Assembly: GCA_017395935.1 (NCBI GenBank)
Contig: JAFQNL010000024.1
Span: 38,425 to 102,424, forward strand
Length of the DNA: 64,000 nt
From: Oscillospiraceae bacterium
GTDB lineage: Bacteria; Bacillota; Clostridia; Oscillospirales; Oscillospiraceae
Direction of reading: 5' to 3'
The position numbers and the translations under genes were made by a program. Positions 43,514 through 51,830 of this stretch are shown here, in pieces (position 1 is the stretch's first letter; the number at the start of each line of letters is the position of its first letter). The notes under the pieces were generated by a model. It was not told the origin of the DNA, searched no databases, and saw only the letters and a program-made list of their open reading frames with translations.

Positions 43514-44203
43514 TCAGCCGGAAATGAACTTGTTAATGGTCTTTTCTTCTGCCTGCGGATTCAAGAGCAGAATCTGCTGGCGGATTTTGAGTCGGCTTTC
43601 CTCCGGATCGAGCGGAGGAAGCTCAAAACCGCGTTCTTGCCAGAAGTCCTCAACGGTGGAAAAGACGGTGCTGTTCCAGCCATACTCGATTCCATAGCGG
43701 TTTTTCTTTTGCCGTCTGCCGGTCATAGTAATATACATACCGGTTTGCAGAGTGACCATTGCCCGGTCAAACTGAGCCTTTTCTTCCTTTGTGAAGCCTC
43801 CAAGGGCTTTGATCTCGTGCAGAGCGACGCGGCCTTCCGATACGATCTCATAGATTCTCTTTGCCGTACGACTGACTGTGCCGGCTTGGTAGCCCTCCTC
43901 CAGAGTCATCCCCCTCCGCCTCGCGGCGTAAAAGAGAGGGTACCAGTCCCGGGTAATATAGCCGCTGGACTTGAAGAAAAGCTTTGCGTAGGCAATGTGC
44001 TCCCGCTCCTCCAGTACGCGCATCCGCCATTCCCAAGGATCGGTCTCCGGATCACCGGTATGCCATTTGACAGGGGTATCCAACTGATCCTGATTGCTCC
44101 AGTCGTAGTCGATCAGAGCATAAATGCCCTTTGCATTGCCGCCGCCCATGGAAAAACCGCAGCGCTCCAGAGCAAGACAGAACTCATCGAAATTTCGGAT
44201 CAT
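43514..44203 (-). CDS. AlkZ-related protein
   Basis: A 229-residue soluble protein starting MIRNFDEFCLALERCGFSMGGGN. It has aromatic and charged features of the group annotated as AlkZ-related, distant from the winged-helix DNA glycosylase AlkZ. I see no glycosylase active-site motif I can name, so the DNA-repair role is uncertain. A bidirectional terminator follows. It is 31 bases downstream of dapB and may be the last gene of that operon. Confidence 0.6.
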   Translation of the reverse strand: MIRNFDEFCLALERCGFSMGGGNAKGIYALIDYDWSNQDQLDTPVKWHTGDPETDPWEWRMRVLEEREHIAYAKLFFKSSGYITRDWYPLFYAARRRGMTLEEGYQAGTVSRTAKRIYEIVSEGRVALHEIKALGGFTKEEKAQFDRAMVTLQTGMYITMTGRRQKKNRYGIEYGWNSTVFSTVEDFWQERGFELPPLDPEESRLKIRQQILLLNPQAEEKTINKFISG

Positions 44204-44234
44204 GGCGCTGACCTCCGCTGTTGAATTGATACGC

Positions 44235-45002
44235 TTACTGGGCAGCTACCAGCTGCTTCATGTCATACAGACCGGGGCCCTCTACAGTGGAGAGGAATTT
44301 GGCAGCCTTGACAGCGCCGCTGGCAAAGATCTCGCGACTCTGGGCTTCGTGGCGGATTTCGATGACCTCATCCCGACCCGCAAAGATGATCTCATGAACA
44401 CCAACGATGGTGCCACCCCGTACAGCGCTGATGCCGATTTCGTTTTTGGGCCGGGGAGAGCGCCGCTCGTGGCGGCCGTAGTTGTAGTCAGGCTGGTAGC
44501 TGAGCGCCTCTTTCGCGGCATCGGCCAGCATGAGTGCGGTGCCGCTGGGAGCGTCTACCTTCCGGTTGTGATGGCGTTCCACAATCTCAATGTCGCAGCT
44601 CTCGCCCAGAACAGCGGCAGCCCGCCGGATCAGGTCCAGCACCACATTGATACCCAGACTCATATTAGCAGAGCGGAAGATAGGGATCAGCCGGGCAGCG
44701 TCCTCAATCTGAGCCAGCTGCTCGGGGCTATATCCGGTTGTGGCCAGAACGATAGGTACCTTCCGTGTGACGGCAAAGCTGAGAAGACCGGACAGCGCCT
44801 TGGGACTGGAGAAGTCGATAATGGCGTCTGCCTCGCCGGTGAAGTTGGAAGGGGAGACATAGACCGAATAATCCCGGCTGGCAGGATTGATATCAAATCC
44901 AGCCACAATTTCGATCTGACTGTCTGCCTTACAAATTGCCTCAACGACCTGTCCCATCTTGCCGTTGCAGCCGGAGATAATGATCTTTTGCATATCGACC
45001 AC
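44235..45002 (-). CDS. dapB: 4-hydroxy-tetrahydrodipicolinate reductase
   Basis: A 255-residue NAD(P)H reductase in the lysine/diaminopimelate path. GCNGKMGQVV at the N terminus for dinucleotide binding, ERHHNRKVDAPSGTAL with the catalytic His, and EIIFAGRDEVIEIRHEAQSR. Three bases separate it from dapA upstream. Confidence 0.95.
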   Translation of the reverse strand: MVDMQKIIISGCNGKMGQVVEAICKADSQIEIVAGFDINPASRDYSVYVSPSNFTGEADAIIDFSSPKALSGLLSFAVTRKVPIVLATTGYSPEQLAQIEDAARLIPIFRSANMSLGINVVLDLIRRAAAVLGESCDIEIVERHHNRKVDAPSGTALMLADAAKEALSYQPDYNYGRHERRSPRPKNEIGISAVRGGTIVGVHEIIFAGRDEVIEIRHEAQSREIFASGAVKAAKFLSTVEGPGLYDMKQLVAAQ

Positions 45003-45005
45003 TCC

Positions 45006-45899
45006 TTACTCGGTCTTGAGCAGGCCGTATTCAGCCATGATGGCCTTGAGCTTGGCCAAATTCCCCTCCTCCATCTCGCAGAGAGGAAGCCGGAGCAATC
45101 CGGCCTCCATACCGGCCAGATTCATGGCCGTCTTGATGGGGATGGGATTGACCTCGATGAACATGACGTCGTTGAGCTTTTGGTAGTCGGCCTGCAGCTG
45201 AGCGGCCTGAGCGAACTTGCCTTCCAGACACAGGTGGGTCAGATTGCGGACGACCTGAGGCTGAATGTTGGCCAGTACCGAGATGACGCCCTTACCGCCC
45301 ATGGCCATCAGGGGAACCACCTGGTCGTCATTACCCGACCAGATATTCATCTCGTCGCCGCACAGAGCCCGGGTCTGAGAGATGAGAGAAAAGTTACCGC
45401 TGGCCTCCTTGATGCCGTTGATCATGGGATGCTTGGACAGAGCGGCATAGGTGGCGGCGGTGAAGCCCACGCCGGTCCGGCTGGGGACGTTGTAGAGGAT
45501 GATGGGGGTATGTACCCGGTCGGCAACGTAGGTGTAGTGGGCGATCAGACCCTTCTGAGTGGTCTTGTTGTAGTAAGGAGTGACCATGAGAAGGCCGTCG
45601 ACACCATCTCTCTCAGCGCTCAGAGCCAGCTCCAGAGCAGCCATCGTATCGTTGCTGCCGGCGCCGGCGATCACTTTGCAGCGGCCGGCGATCTGTTTCA
45701 CGGCAAAGGACACAACGGACTTGTGCTCTTCCAGTGTTTGCGTGGAGGATTCGCCGGTGGTACCGCAGATGCAGATAGCGTCGGTGCCGTTGGCGATCTG
45801 GAACTCAATGAGCTGAGCCAGCTTCTCGTAGTCAACACCATTGGCATTGAAAGGGGTGACGATGGCTACGCAGGAGCCGGTGAAAATGGGATTCTTCAT
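45006..45899 (-). CDS. dapA: 4-hydroxy-tetrahydrodipicolinate synthase
   Basis: A 297-residue class I aldolase. VAIVTPFNANG, CGTTGESSTQTLEEHK, MVTPYYNKTTQKG, NVPSRTGVGF and KEASGN with the Schiff-base Lys. It condenses aspartate semialdehyde and pyruvate. Start set at ATG 45899 by AAAGGAG; an upstream TTG is in frame. Confidence 0.96.
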   Translation of the reverse strand: MKNPIFTGSCVAIVTPFNANGVDYEKLAQLIEFQIANGTDAICICGTTGESSTQTLEEHKSVVSFAVKQIAGRCKVIAGAGSNDTMAALELALSAERDGVDGLLMVTPYYNKTTQKGLIAHYTYVADRVHTPIILYNVPSRTGVGFTAATYAALSKHPMINGIKEASGNFSLISQTRALCGDEMNIWSGNDDQVVPLMAMGGKGVISVLANIQPQVVRNLTHLCLEGKFAQAAQLQADYQKLNDVMFIEVNPIPIKTAMNLAGMEAGLLRLPLCEMEEGNLAKLKAIMAEYGLLKTE

Positions 45900-45962
45900 A
45901 GGGGGAACTCCTTTCAATTTTGCGCCCTACAGGCGCGGAAAATAGCGCGGGGAAAAGGGGAA

Positions 45963-47057
45963 TTACTTGCGGTCAATGTAGCCCTCAGCGCACAGAAGCT
46001 CTGCCAACAATACCGCGCCGCCGGCGGCACCCCGGAGGGTGTTGTGGCTCAGACCTACGAACTTATAGTCGTACTGACTGTCGGGACGCAGACGGCCCAG
46101 AGAGATGGCCATGCCGCCCTCCAGATCGCGCTGGAGCTTGGTCTGAGGATAGGCGGGATCTTCAAAATAGTTGAGGAACTGCTTGGGGGCGGAGGGAAGC
46201 TCCAGCTTCTGTGCTCTGCCCTTGTAGTTGGCCCAGACTTCCTTAATCTCTTCGACAGAGGGTTTCACGCCTTGGGGGAAGGACATGAACACAGCAGCCA
46301 TATGGCCGTCAGAGACGGGAACACGGATGCACTGACTGGTGATAGAAGGGGAGACGGCGACCACGATCTGGCCGTTTTCCATGGTGCCCCAGAGCTTCAT
46401 GGGCTCCTGCTCGCTCTTCTCTTCTTCGCCGCCGATATAGGGGATGACATTGTCAGTCATTTCGGGCCAGGTTTCAAAGTTCTTGCCGGCGCCGGAAATG
46501 GCCTGATAGGTACAGACCAGAGCCTTTTCAACGCCATACTTTTCCCGCAGGGGATGCAGAGCGGGGACGTAGCTCTGGAGAGAGCAGTTGGACTTGACGG
46601 CGATGAAACCACGCTTGGTGCCCAGACGCTGTCTCTGGCTGTCGATGATCTGGATGTGTTCGGGATTGATCTCGGGAACGACCATAGGGACGTCGGGAGT
46701 ATGGCGGTGGGCGGAGTTGTTGGAGACTACGGGGCACTCGTGCTTGGCATAGCGCTCTTCCAGAGCCTTGATCTCATCCTTCTTCATATTTACGGCGCAG
46801 AAAGTGAAGTCTACCTTGGCACAGAAGGCGTCGATCTCGGCGTCAGCGTCCATAACGATCAGGTTCTTCACAGACTCGGGCATGGGAGTCTTCATCAGCC
46901 AACGCTTGCCGGCTACGTCCTCATAGCGCTTGCCGGCGCTGCGGGCGCTGGCAGCCAGAGCGGTGATCTCAAACCAGGGGTGGTTTTCCAGCAGGGTGAT
47001 GAAGCGCTGGCCCACCATGCCGGTGCAGCCAACGATGCCAACTTTGTACTTTTCCAT
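45963..47057 (-). CDS. asd: Aspartate-semialdehyde dehydrogenase, archaeal/fungal-type
   Basis: A 364-residue NADP enzyme with VGIVGCTGMVGQRF, VSNNSAHRHTPDVP, and the catalytic Cys in AVKSNCSLQSY, plus YQAISGAGK. The sequence and length fit the archaeal/fungal subgroup rather than the common bacterial form (about 330-340 residues). First gene of the operon under a lysine riboswitch. Confidence 0.9.
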   Translation of the reverse strand: MEKYKVGIVGCTGMVGQRFITLLENHPWFEITALAASARSAGKRYEDVAGKRWLMKTPMPESVKNLIVMDADAEIDAFCAKVDFTFCAVNMKKDEIKALEERYAKHECPVVSNNSAHRHTPDVPMVVPEINPEHIQIIDSQRQRLGTKRGFIAVKSNCSLQSYVPALHPLREKYGVEKALVCTYQAISGAGKNFETWPEMTDNVIPYIGGEEEKSEQEPMKLWGTMENGQIVVAVSPSITSQCIRVPVSDGHMAAVFMSFPQGVKPSVEEIKEVWANYKGRAQKLELPSAPKQFLNYFEDPAYPQTKLQRDLEGGMAISLGRLRPDSQYDYKFVGLSHNTLRGAAGGAVLLAELLCAEGYIDRK

Positions 47058-47134
47058 GTCTTTTCCTCCTAGATACGGGCCATGACCCAGTATATGCGGT
47101 GCAAGACCGCTGGGCCCGGAACAATTTCCGGGGC

Positions 47135-47167
47135 AAAAAAGAAATCAGCCGTTGAAAACTGGCTGAT
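47135..47167 (-). terminator. Terminator of the lysine riboswitch expression platform
   Basis: Minus-strand GATCAGCC / GGCTGATTT stem with a T-run TTCTTTTTT. It lies between the aptamer and asd. Confidence 0.82.
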
Positions 47168-47257
47168 CCTGTACTATAATGTGCTGAGCGCGCAAAGACA
47201 CGCTCCAGTCATTATATTCAGCAGACCAGCACAACACCGAAGGCGCTTTTCCGGGCC

Positions 47258-47410
47258 CGCGGTGACAGTCGGCAGGTTATTGACCTGACGCCCAGGCAGT
47301 TCCGACACCGGCCGTCAAAACTCCTTCGGCAGCGTACCCTTTCCCTCTGTGTCTCCGGGCGGCCATGCCCTCGGCAGGGGTACTCTTGCAAGCTGCACCT
47401 CTATTTCTGC
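47258..47410 (-). ncRNA. Lysine riboswitch (L-box)
   Basis: Minus-strand motif order: AGAGGTGC, AAGAGTA, GCCGAGGGCATGGC, AGGGAAAGGG, GCTGCCGAAGG, GGTGTCGG, TGCCTGGGCGTCAGG and CTGTCACC, which is the L-box consensus. It regulates asd-dapA-dapB by lysine through the terminator at 47135-47167. Confidence 0.9.
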
Positions 47411-47422
47411 AGTTATGGGCTA

Positions 47423-47451
47423 ATGATAGCATGCTTTTTTTATCCAGTCAA
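47423..47451 (-). promoter_or_regulatory. Promoter of the asd operon
   Basis: Minus-strand TTGACT, 17 bases, TATCAT, extended TGC. Starts about 13 bases upstream of the aptamer. Confidence 0.82.
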
Positions 47452-47462
47452 TGAGCATAACT

Positions 47463-47496
47463 TGCAAAAACGACCAATCTGCAAGTAGTTTTTGCA
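47463..47496. repeat. Inverted repeat between divergent asd and queA promoters
   Basis: TGCAAAAAC / GTTTTTGCA, with overlapping ACTTGCA / TGCAAGT. It sits between the two divergent promoters (47423-47451 and 47504-47532) and could bind a regulator of either. Confidence 0.55.
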
Positions 47497-47503
47497 GTGT
47501 ACA

Positions 47504-47532
47504 TTGATGAAGATGTCTGGATAATTTGTAAT
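47504..47532 (+). promoter_or_regulatory. Possible promoter of queA-tgt
   Basis: TTGATG, 17 bases, TGTAAT. Weak -10. I found no preQ1 riboswitch in the leader. Confidence 0.5.
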
Positions 47533-47568
47533 TTGTATAGCAGTATTTGATAAGAACGAGGAACCAAA

Positions 47569-48591
47569 ATGAAGACCAGTGATTTTTCCTACTACCTTCC
47601 CCCTGAGCAGATCGCCCAGACGCCGCTTGAGCAGCGGGACAGCTCCCGGCTGATGACCCTTGACAAGCAGACCGGTCGGGTCGGCCACTACCATTTCTCT
47701 GACCTGAAGGACTTTCTGCGTCCCGGTGACTGTCTGGTAATGAATAACTCCAGAGTGCTTCCTGCTCGCCTGATCGGCAAGCGGGAGACCGGCGGTGCCT
47801 GTGAGGTGCTGCTGCTGATCGACCGGGGCGAGAAGACCTGGGAGTGTCTGGTTCGTCCGGGCAAAAAACTTCGTCCCGGTGCCAGAATCAGCTTCGGAGA
47901 CGGTAAGCTGACAGCAGAGGTCACTCAGGTGCTGGAAGATGGAAACCGACTGGTCCGCTTTGACTATGAGGGTATCTTCCTTGAGATTCTGGAAGAGTTG
48001 GGCAAAATGCCCCTGCCTCCCTACATCAAGGAGGAACTGCAAAATCAGGAGCGGTATCAGACCGTCTATTCCAAGGTTTCCGGCTCTGCAGCTGCACCGA
48101 CTGCCGGCCTGCACTTCACTCCGGAGCTGCTTCGGGAGCTTGAGGATATGGGTGTCAGACTGGCCTATGTGACGCTCCACGTGGGATTGGGTACCTTCCG
48201 TCCGGTCAAGGTGGACGATGTAGAGACCCACGATATGCACTCTGAGTACTGTTTAATCCCTCCTGAGACAGCTGAGATCATCAACCGGACCAAGAAGGAG
48301 GGAGGCCGGGTTGTTTGCGTGGGAACTACCTCCTGTCGGACCATCGAAAGCTGGGCCAACGAAGATGGCACGGTCCGGGCTGACGGAGGCTGGACCAAGA
48401 TCTTTATCTATCCTGGCTACCGCTTCAAGGTGCTGGACGCTCTGGTAACCAACTTCCATTTACCCGAATCCACCCTGATCATGCTGGTCTCTGCGCTGGC
48501 AGGGAAGGAGAATGTGCTCCGTGCCTATGAGACGGCGGTAAAAGAAGGCTACCGCTTCTTCTCCTTCGGCGACGCTATGTTCATCTCCTGA
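47569..48591 (+). CDS. queA: S-adenosylmethionine:tRNA ribosyltransferase-isomerase
   Basis: A 340-residue enzyme making epoxyqueuosine on tRNA wobble position. [42 protein letters not shown], and THDMHSEY motifs are intact. It forms a two-gene unit with tgt, 19 bases apart. Confidence 0.96.
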   Translation: MKTSDFSYYLPPEQIAQTPLEQRDSSRLMTLDKQTGRVGHYHFSDLKDFLRPGDCLVMNNSRVLPARLIGKRETGGACEVLLLIDRGEKTWECLVRPGKKLRPGARISFGDGKLTAEVTQVLEDGNRLVRFDYEGIFLEILEELGKMPLPPYIKEELQNQERYQTVYSKVSGSAAAPTAGLHFTPELLRELEDMGVRLAYVTLHVGLGTFRPVKVDDVETHDMHSEYCLIPPETAEIINRTKKEGGRVVCVGTTSCRTIESWANEDGTVRADGGWTKIFIYPGYRFKVLDALVTNFHLPESTLIMLVSALAGKENVLRAYETAVKEGYRFFSFGDAMFIS

Positions 48592-48610
48592 TGACGAAAG
48601 GAATTGTACT

Positions 48611-49744
48611 ATGTTCAAAGTTCTCAAAACCAATGGACGGGCCCGCCGGGGTGAATTCACCTGTCCTCACGGTACTGCCCAGACCCCTGTCTTTATGAAC
48701 GTGGGTACTCAGGCGGCCATCAAGGGAGGCCTCTCCGCTCAGGATCTGGAGACGCTGGAGTGCCAGATTGAGCTGTCCAATACCTACCATCTACATGTCC
48801 GTCCCGGCGACGAGGTGGTTAAGGCTATGGGCGGCCTGCACAAGTTCATGAACTGGCATGGCCCCATCCTTACCGACAGCGGCGGCTTTCAGGTATTCTC
48901 TCTGGCCAAGCTGCGCAACATCAAGGAAGAGGGCGTCACCTTCCATAGTCATGTAGACGGCCGAAAGATCTTCATGGGCCCTGAGGAGTCTATGACCATC
49001 CAGTCAAATCTGGGCAGCGATATCGCTATGGCCTTTGATGAGTGTGTGGCCAACCCTTCCACTCACGAATATGTAGAAAAGTCGGTACAGCGAACCCAGC
49101 GCTGGCTGGAGCGGTGTATTAAAAAGCATCGTGAGCTCAATGAAGCTGCCGACTGTGTCAATCCGGGCCAGATGCTCTTTGCCATCAATCAGGGTGGCGT
49201 CTACCCGGACCTTCGGATCTGGCACGCCAAGCAGATTGCTGAGATTGACGGCTATGACGGTGTCGCCATTGGCGGTCTGGCAGTGGGGGAGAGCCATGAG
49301 ACCATGTACAGTGTTATTGACGCTGTTGAGCCCTATCTCCCGGCTGACAAGCCCCGCTATCTGATGGGAGTGGGAACACCTTCCAATATTATTGAGGCTG
49401 TAGCGCGGGGTGTGGACTTCTTTGACTGTGTCATGCCGGCCCGAAATGCCCGTCACGGCAAGCTCTATACCTGGGAAGGTACGATCAATATTAAAAACGA
49501 GAAGTACAAGCTGGATGACCGTCCTATTGAAGAGGGCTGCCAGTGTCCTGCCTGTCGAAATCACTCCAGAGCCTACCTCCGCCATCTCTTCAAGGCTGAC
49601 GAGATGCTGGCTATGCGTCTTGCTGTCAGCCATAATCTCTGGTTCTATAATCATCTGATGGAAGAGATTCGCAGAGCACTGGACGAAGATCGGTTCGACG
49701 CGTTCCGGGCTGAATACTCCGAAAAACTCAGCCGTCGTCTCTGA
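48611..49744 (+). CDS. tgt: tRNA-guanine transglycosylase
   Basis: A 377-residue TIM barrel that inserts preQ1 at tRNA position 34. SGGFQVFSLA with the catalytic Asp in TDSGG, FDCVMPARNARHG with the nucleophile, and Zn site CQCPACRNHSRAYLRHL. Confidence 0.97.
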   Translation: MFKVLKTNGRARRGEFTCPHGTAQTPVFMNVGTQAAIKGGLSAQDLETLECQIELSNTYHLHVRPGDEVVKAMGGLHKFMNWHGPILTDSGGFQVFSLAKLRNIKEEGVTFHSHVDGRKIFMGPEESMTIQSNLGSDIAMAFDECVANPSTHEYVEKSVQRTQRWLERCIKKHRELNEAADCVNPGQMLFAINQGGVYPDLRIWHAKQIAEIDGYDGVAIGGLAVGESHETMYSVIDAVEPYLPADKPRYLMGVGTPSNIIEAVARGVDFFDCVMPARNARHGKLYTWEGTINIKNEKYKLDDRPIEEGCQCPACRNHSRAYLRHLFKADEMLAMRLAVSHNLWFYNHLMEEIRRALDEDRFDAFRAEYSEKLSRRL

Positions 49745-49767
49745 TCGCAGAAAATTATTGAAAGCCC

Positions 49768-49796
49768 TTGAATCATAAGAACTTTTCTGATATAAT
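49768..49796 (+). promoter_or_regulatory. Promoter of yajC
   Basis: TTGAAT, 17 bases, TATAAT with extended TGA. Confidence 0.78.
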
Positions 49797-49841
49797 AGGC
49801 GCACTATGTCGGGCTTTTCCCGAACAATTGGAGGTTATGAC

Positions 49842-50168
49842 ATGAATGAAATGACATCCAGCATTATGATGATCGTGATTATGATCGCGGTTTTCTACTT
49901 CATGCTGATCCGTCCTGAGAACAAGCGCAAGAAGCAGGCCACTGAGATGCGCAACAGCCTGACCATTGGTGATGAGATTACCACCATTGGTGGCATTGTT
50001 GGCACCATCTGTGCCGTTAAGGCCAACAGCATCGTTATCGAGACCGGCGCTGACCGTGTCCGTGTCGAGCTGATGAAGTGGGCTGTCTCCAGCAAGGGTG
50101 TCCAGATTGCCGAAGACGAGCAGGCTTCTGAGAACCAGAAGGCCGCCGAGGCGAAGAAAAAGAAGTAA
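49842..50168 (+). CDS. yajC: Preprotein translocase subunit YajC
   Basis: A 108-residue protein: one N-terminal membrane helix (about 6-24), then RPENKRKKQATEMRNSLTIGDEITTIGGIVG and a Lys-rich tail. It associates with SecDF. Start ATG 49842, 7 bases after GGAGG; an ATG at 49806 lies before it. Confidence 0.93.
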   Translation: MNEMTSSIMMIVIMIAVFYFMLIRPENKRKKQATEMRNSLTIGDEITTIGGIVGTICAVKANSIVIETGADRVRVELMKWAVSSKGVQIAEDEQASENQKAAEAKKKK

Positions 50169-50185
50169 TTCCGATTCTGAAAAAC

Positions 50186-50232
50186 CCCTCCCGTTCATAC
50201 CCTATCAAAAAGGGAAACGGGAGGGATTTTTT
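50186..50232 (+). terminator. Terminator-like hairpin overlapping the next ribosome-binding site
   Basis: Stem CCCTCCCGTT / AACGGGAGGG, then ATTTTTT up to the next ATG. As at 19322-19362, the 3' arm GGGAGGG is the only RBS for the gene below. Confidence 0.82.
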
Positions 50233-50634
50233 ATGCCAAAACAGAAAAAGCAAGCAGGAAAGAAACGCCTGGTACCTAGAGGGCTGCTTGCGGGGGTGGC
50301 AGCAGGTCTGGGGAGCAGCCTGCTCATGCTGCTTCTGGCGGCTCTGCTCATCTCTGCGGGGGCGGTAGAAGAGGGGAGGGGAGAGTTGCTCTCTCTGGTC
50401 TCTGTGGCTCTGGGAGGCGCTACAGCTGGTCTGACGGCTGGTAGACTGGCGAAACAGAGAAGGTTGCTGACAGCGGCGGCCTCTGGGGGAATTCTGCTTG
50501 TGCTCTGGTTTCTGCTGGGCTCTGAGGCTGCCCTTTGCGGGAACGCAGAGGCCGGTCTGGTATCGACAGTGTTGCTGATTCCGGTCTTTACAGGCGGTAT
50601 TATCGCCTCTTTAACAGCGAAAGGTAACAGATAG
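50233..50634 (+). CDS. TIGR04086-type membrane protein (DUF3792)
   Basis: A 133-residue protein with a basic N terminus (MPKQKKQAGKKR) and four hydrophobic helices. Clostridial genomes commonly encode such a protein next to yajC. Function unknown. Its ATG lies directly after the T-run of a hairpin, so its expression may depend on read-through. Confidence 0.78.
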   Translation: MPKQKKQAGKKRLVPRGLLAGVAAGLGSSLLMLLLAALLISAGAVEEGRGELLSLVSVALGGATAGLTAGRLAKQRRLLTAAASGGILLVLWFLLGSEAALCGNAEAGLVSTVLLIPVFTGGIIASLTAKGNR

Positions 50635-50638
50635 TTAC
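50624..50638. promoter_or_regulatory. 15-bp palindrome GTAAC-AGATA-GTTAC
   Basis: Perfect inverted repeat overlapping the stop codon of the TIGR04086 gene, 10 bases before TTGACA at 50648. Same consensus as the copies at 23535 and 58397. Confidence 0.55.
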
Positions 50639-50974
50639 AGAGGCGATTTGACAAAATGCACAAATACAAATTGTAATTATACGAATAGTAATCACTTTGA
50701 AATGGGGGACGACTGTGCGTTGGATGCCAAGATTTTGATATGTAAACGTAATCTCGCCACTATATCTGGGGATACGGAAGAGAGGGAGGGGCGAGTGCAA
50801 AATAATCGGTTTTCGGGTTAACATAATGCTGTTTACATAAGAATTGGTCATAATAGATAAAAATATACAAAAGCGTAAAAAAGTGTTGCAAAATATAGGG
50901 TTGAAATGGTATAGTATAATCATTCAAAGGGGAATTTAGCCATTTTTGCTGGTTAAGTTCCAGGTTGGAGCAAG
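50635..50974 (+). other. Intergenic region before proC with two promoter-like elements
   Basis: 340 bases, AT-rich, no open reading frame with an RBS. It holds a promoter-like TTGACA (50648-50653) with TGTAAT 18 bases downstream, and an inverted CTCGCC / GGCGAG around 50742-50797. TTGCAA and TATAGT at 50886-50915 (18-base spacer) are the likely proC promoter. The first element could start a short RNA. Confidence 0.45.
50886..50915 (+). promoter_or_regulatory. Likely proC promoter
   Basis: TTGCAA, 18 bases, TATAGT; TATAAT overlaps at 50915-50920 as an alternative -10. Confidence 0.55.
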
Positions 50975-51781
50975 ATGAGAATGCACGATTTTATGTTAGG
51001 TGTTATTGGTGCCGGCAACATGGGAAGCGCTATTTTACAGGGCGCACTCTCTGCTGGCATTATGTTACCGCAGCAGGTTTGGATCGCGAACCCCCATATT
51101 GAACGGCTCTCTCCGTTTGGTGATATGGGTGTGATGCTGACGACCTCAAACTCTGAGGCAGTCAAGCATAGCGATATTATCCTTCTGGCGGTTAAGCCAC
51201 AGCGGATGACTGAGGTGGCTGAGGAGATTGCTCCCTATACTGCCGGAAAGTGCATTGTGTCTATCGCTGCCGGAATCTCCCAGAGCTGGCTGCGAGAGCG
51301 CTTTCCTAATTGTCCTGTTATTTGCCTGATGCCCAATACACCTCTGATGCTGGGCTGTGGCGCCTCCGCCATGACAGAGCGGGGCGATGTGCCGGAGGAG
51401 ATATACGACTATGTTTATCGTATCTTCTCTTCTGTAGGCCTGGTGGAGATTCTTCCGGCTGATCGGATCAATGAGATCATTCCCGTCAGTGGATCCAGTC
51501 CGGCGTTCTTCTTCCGGATGGTCGATCTGATGGTGCAGGCTGCCGGGCAATACGGCATTGATCCGGATACCGCCCTGAAGATGGCGGCCAAGACAATGGA
51601 GGGCTCTGCCCGAATGCTCCTGAGCAGTGGCAAGACTGCCAAAGAGTTGGAACGTCAGGTCTGCTCTCCCGGGGGAACGACCCTTGCTGGACTTACTGCC
51701 TTTGATGAACTTGAGTTCGACCGAATGATTTCTCTGGCTTTTGAGCGGTGTGTCCGCCGAGCATATGAACTGGGGAAGTAA
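50975..51781 (+). CDS. proC: Pyrroline-5-carboxylate reductase
   Basis: A 268-residue NAD(P)H reductase, final step to proline. GVIGAGNMGSAIL Rossmann motif, LAVKPQ, MPNTPLMLGCGAS, SGSSPAFFFRM and PGGTTLAGL are present. Start ATG 50975 has GGAG at short spacing; ATG 50981 is possible. Confidence 0.94.
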   Translation: MRMHDFMLGVIGAGNMGSAILQGALSAGIMLPQQVWIANPHIERLSPFGDMGVMLTTSNSEAVKHSDIILLAVKPQRMTEVAEEIAPYTAGKCIVSIAAGISQSWLRERFPNCPVICLMPNTPLMLGCGASAMTERGDVPEEIYDYVYRIFSSVGLVEILPADRINEIIPVSGSSPAFFFRMVDLMVQAAGQYGIDPDTALKMAAKTMEGSARMLLSSGKTAKELERQVCSPGGTTLAGLTAFDELEFDRMISLAFERCVRRAYELGK

Positions 51782-51830
51782 AGGTCTTTTCTAAGCGACT
51801 GATGCATACACTTTTCTGAGGTGAATGCAC

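Noticed and set aside
44124-47072. 982-codon open frame on the plus strand, across dapB, dapA and asd
   Set aside because: The minus-strand genes carry clear enzyme motifs and a riboswitch; the plus frame is a shadow.
47533-47568. preQ1 riboswitch before queA
   Set aside because: I see no preQ1 class I or II consensus in the leader.
50742-50797. Known riboswitch class in the proC leader
   Set aside because: The inverted repeat does not match c-di-GMP, SAM, glycine or other consensus patterns that I know.
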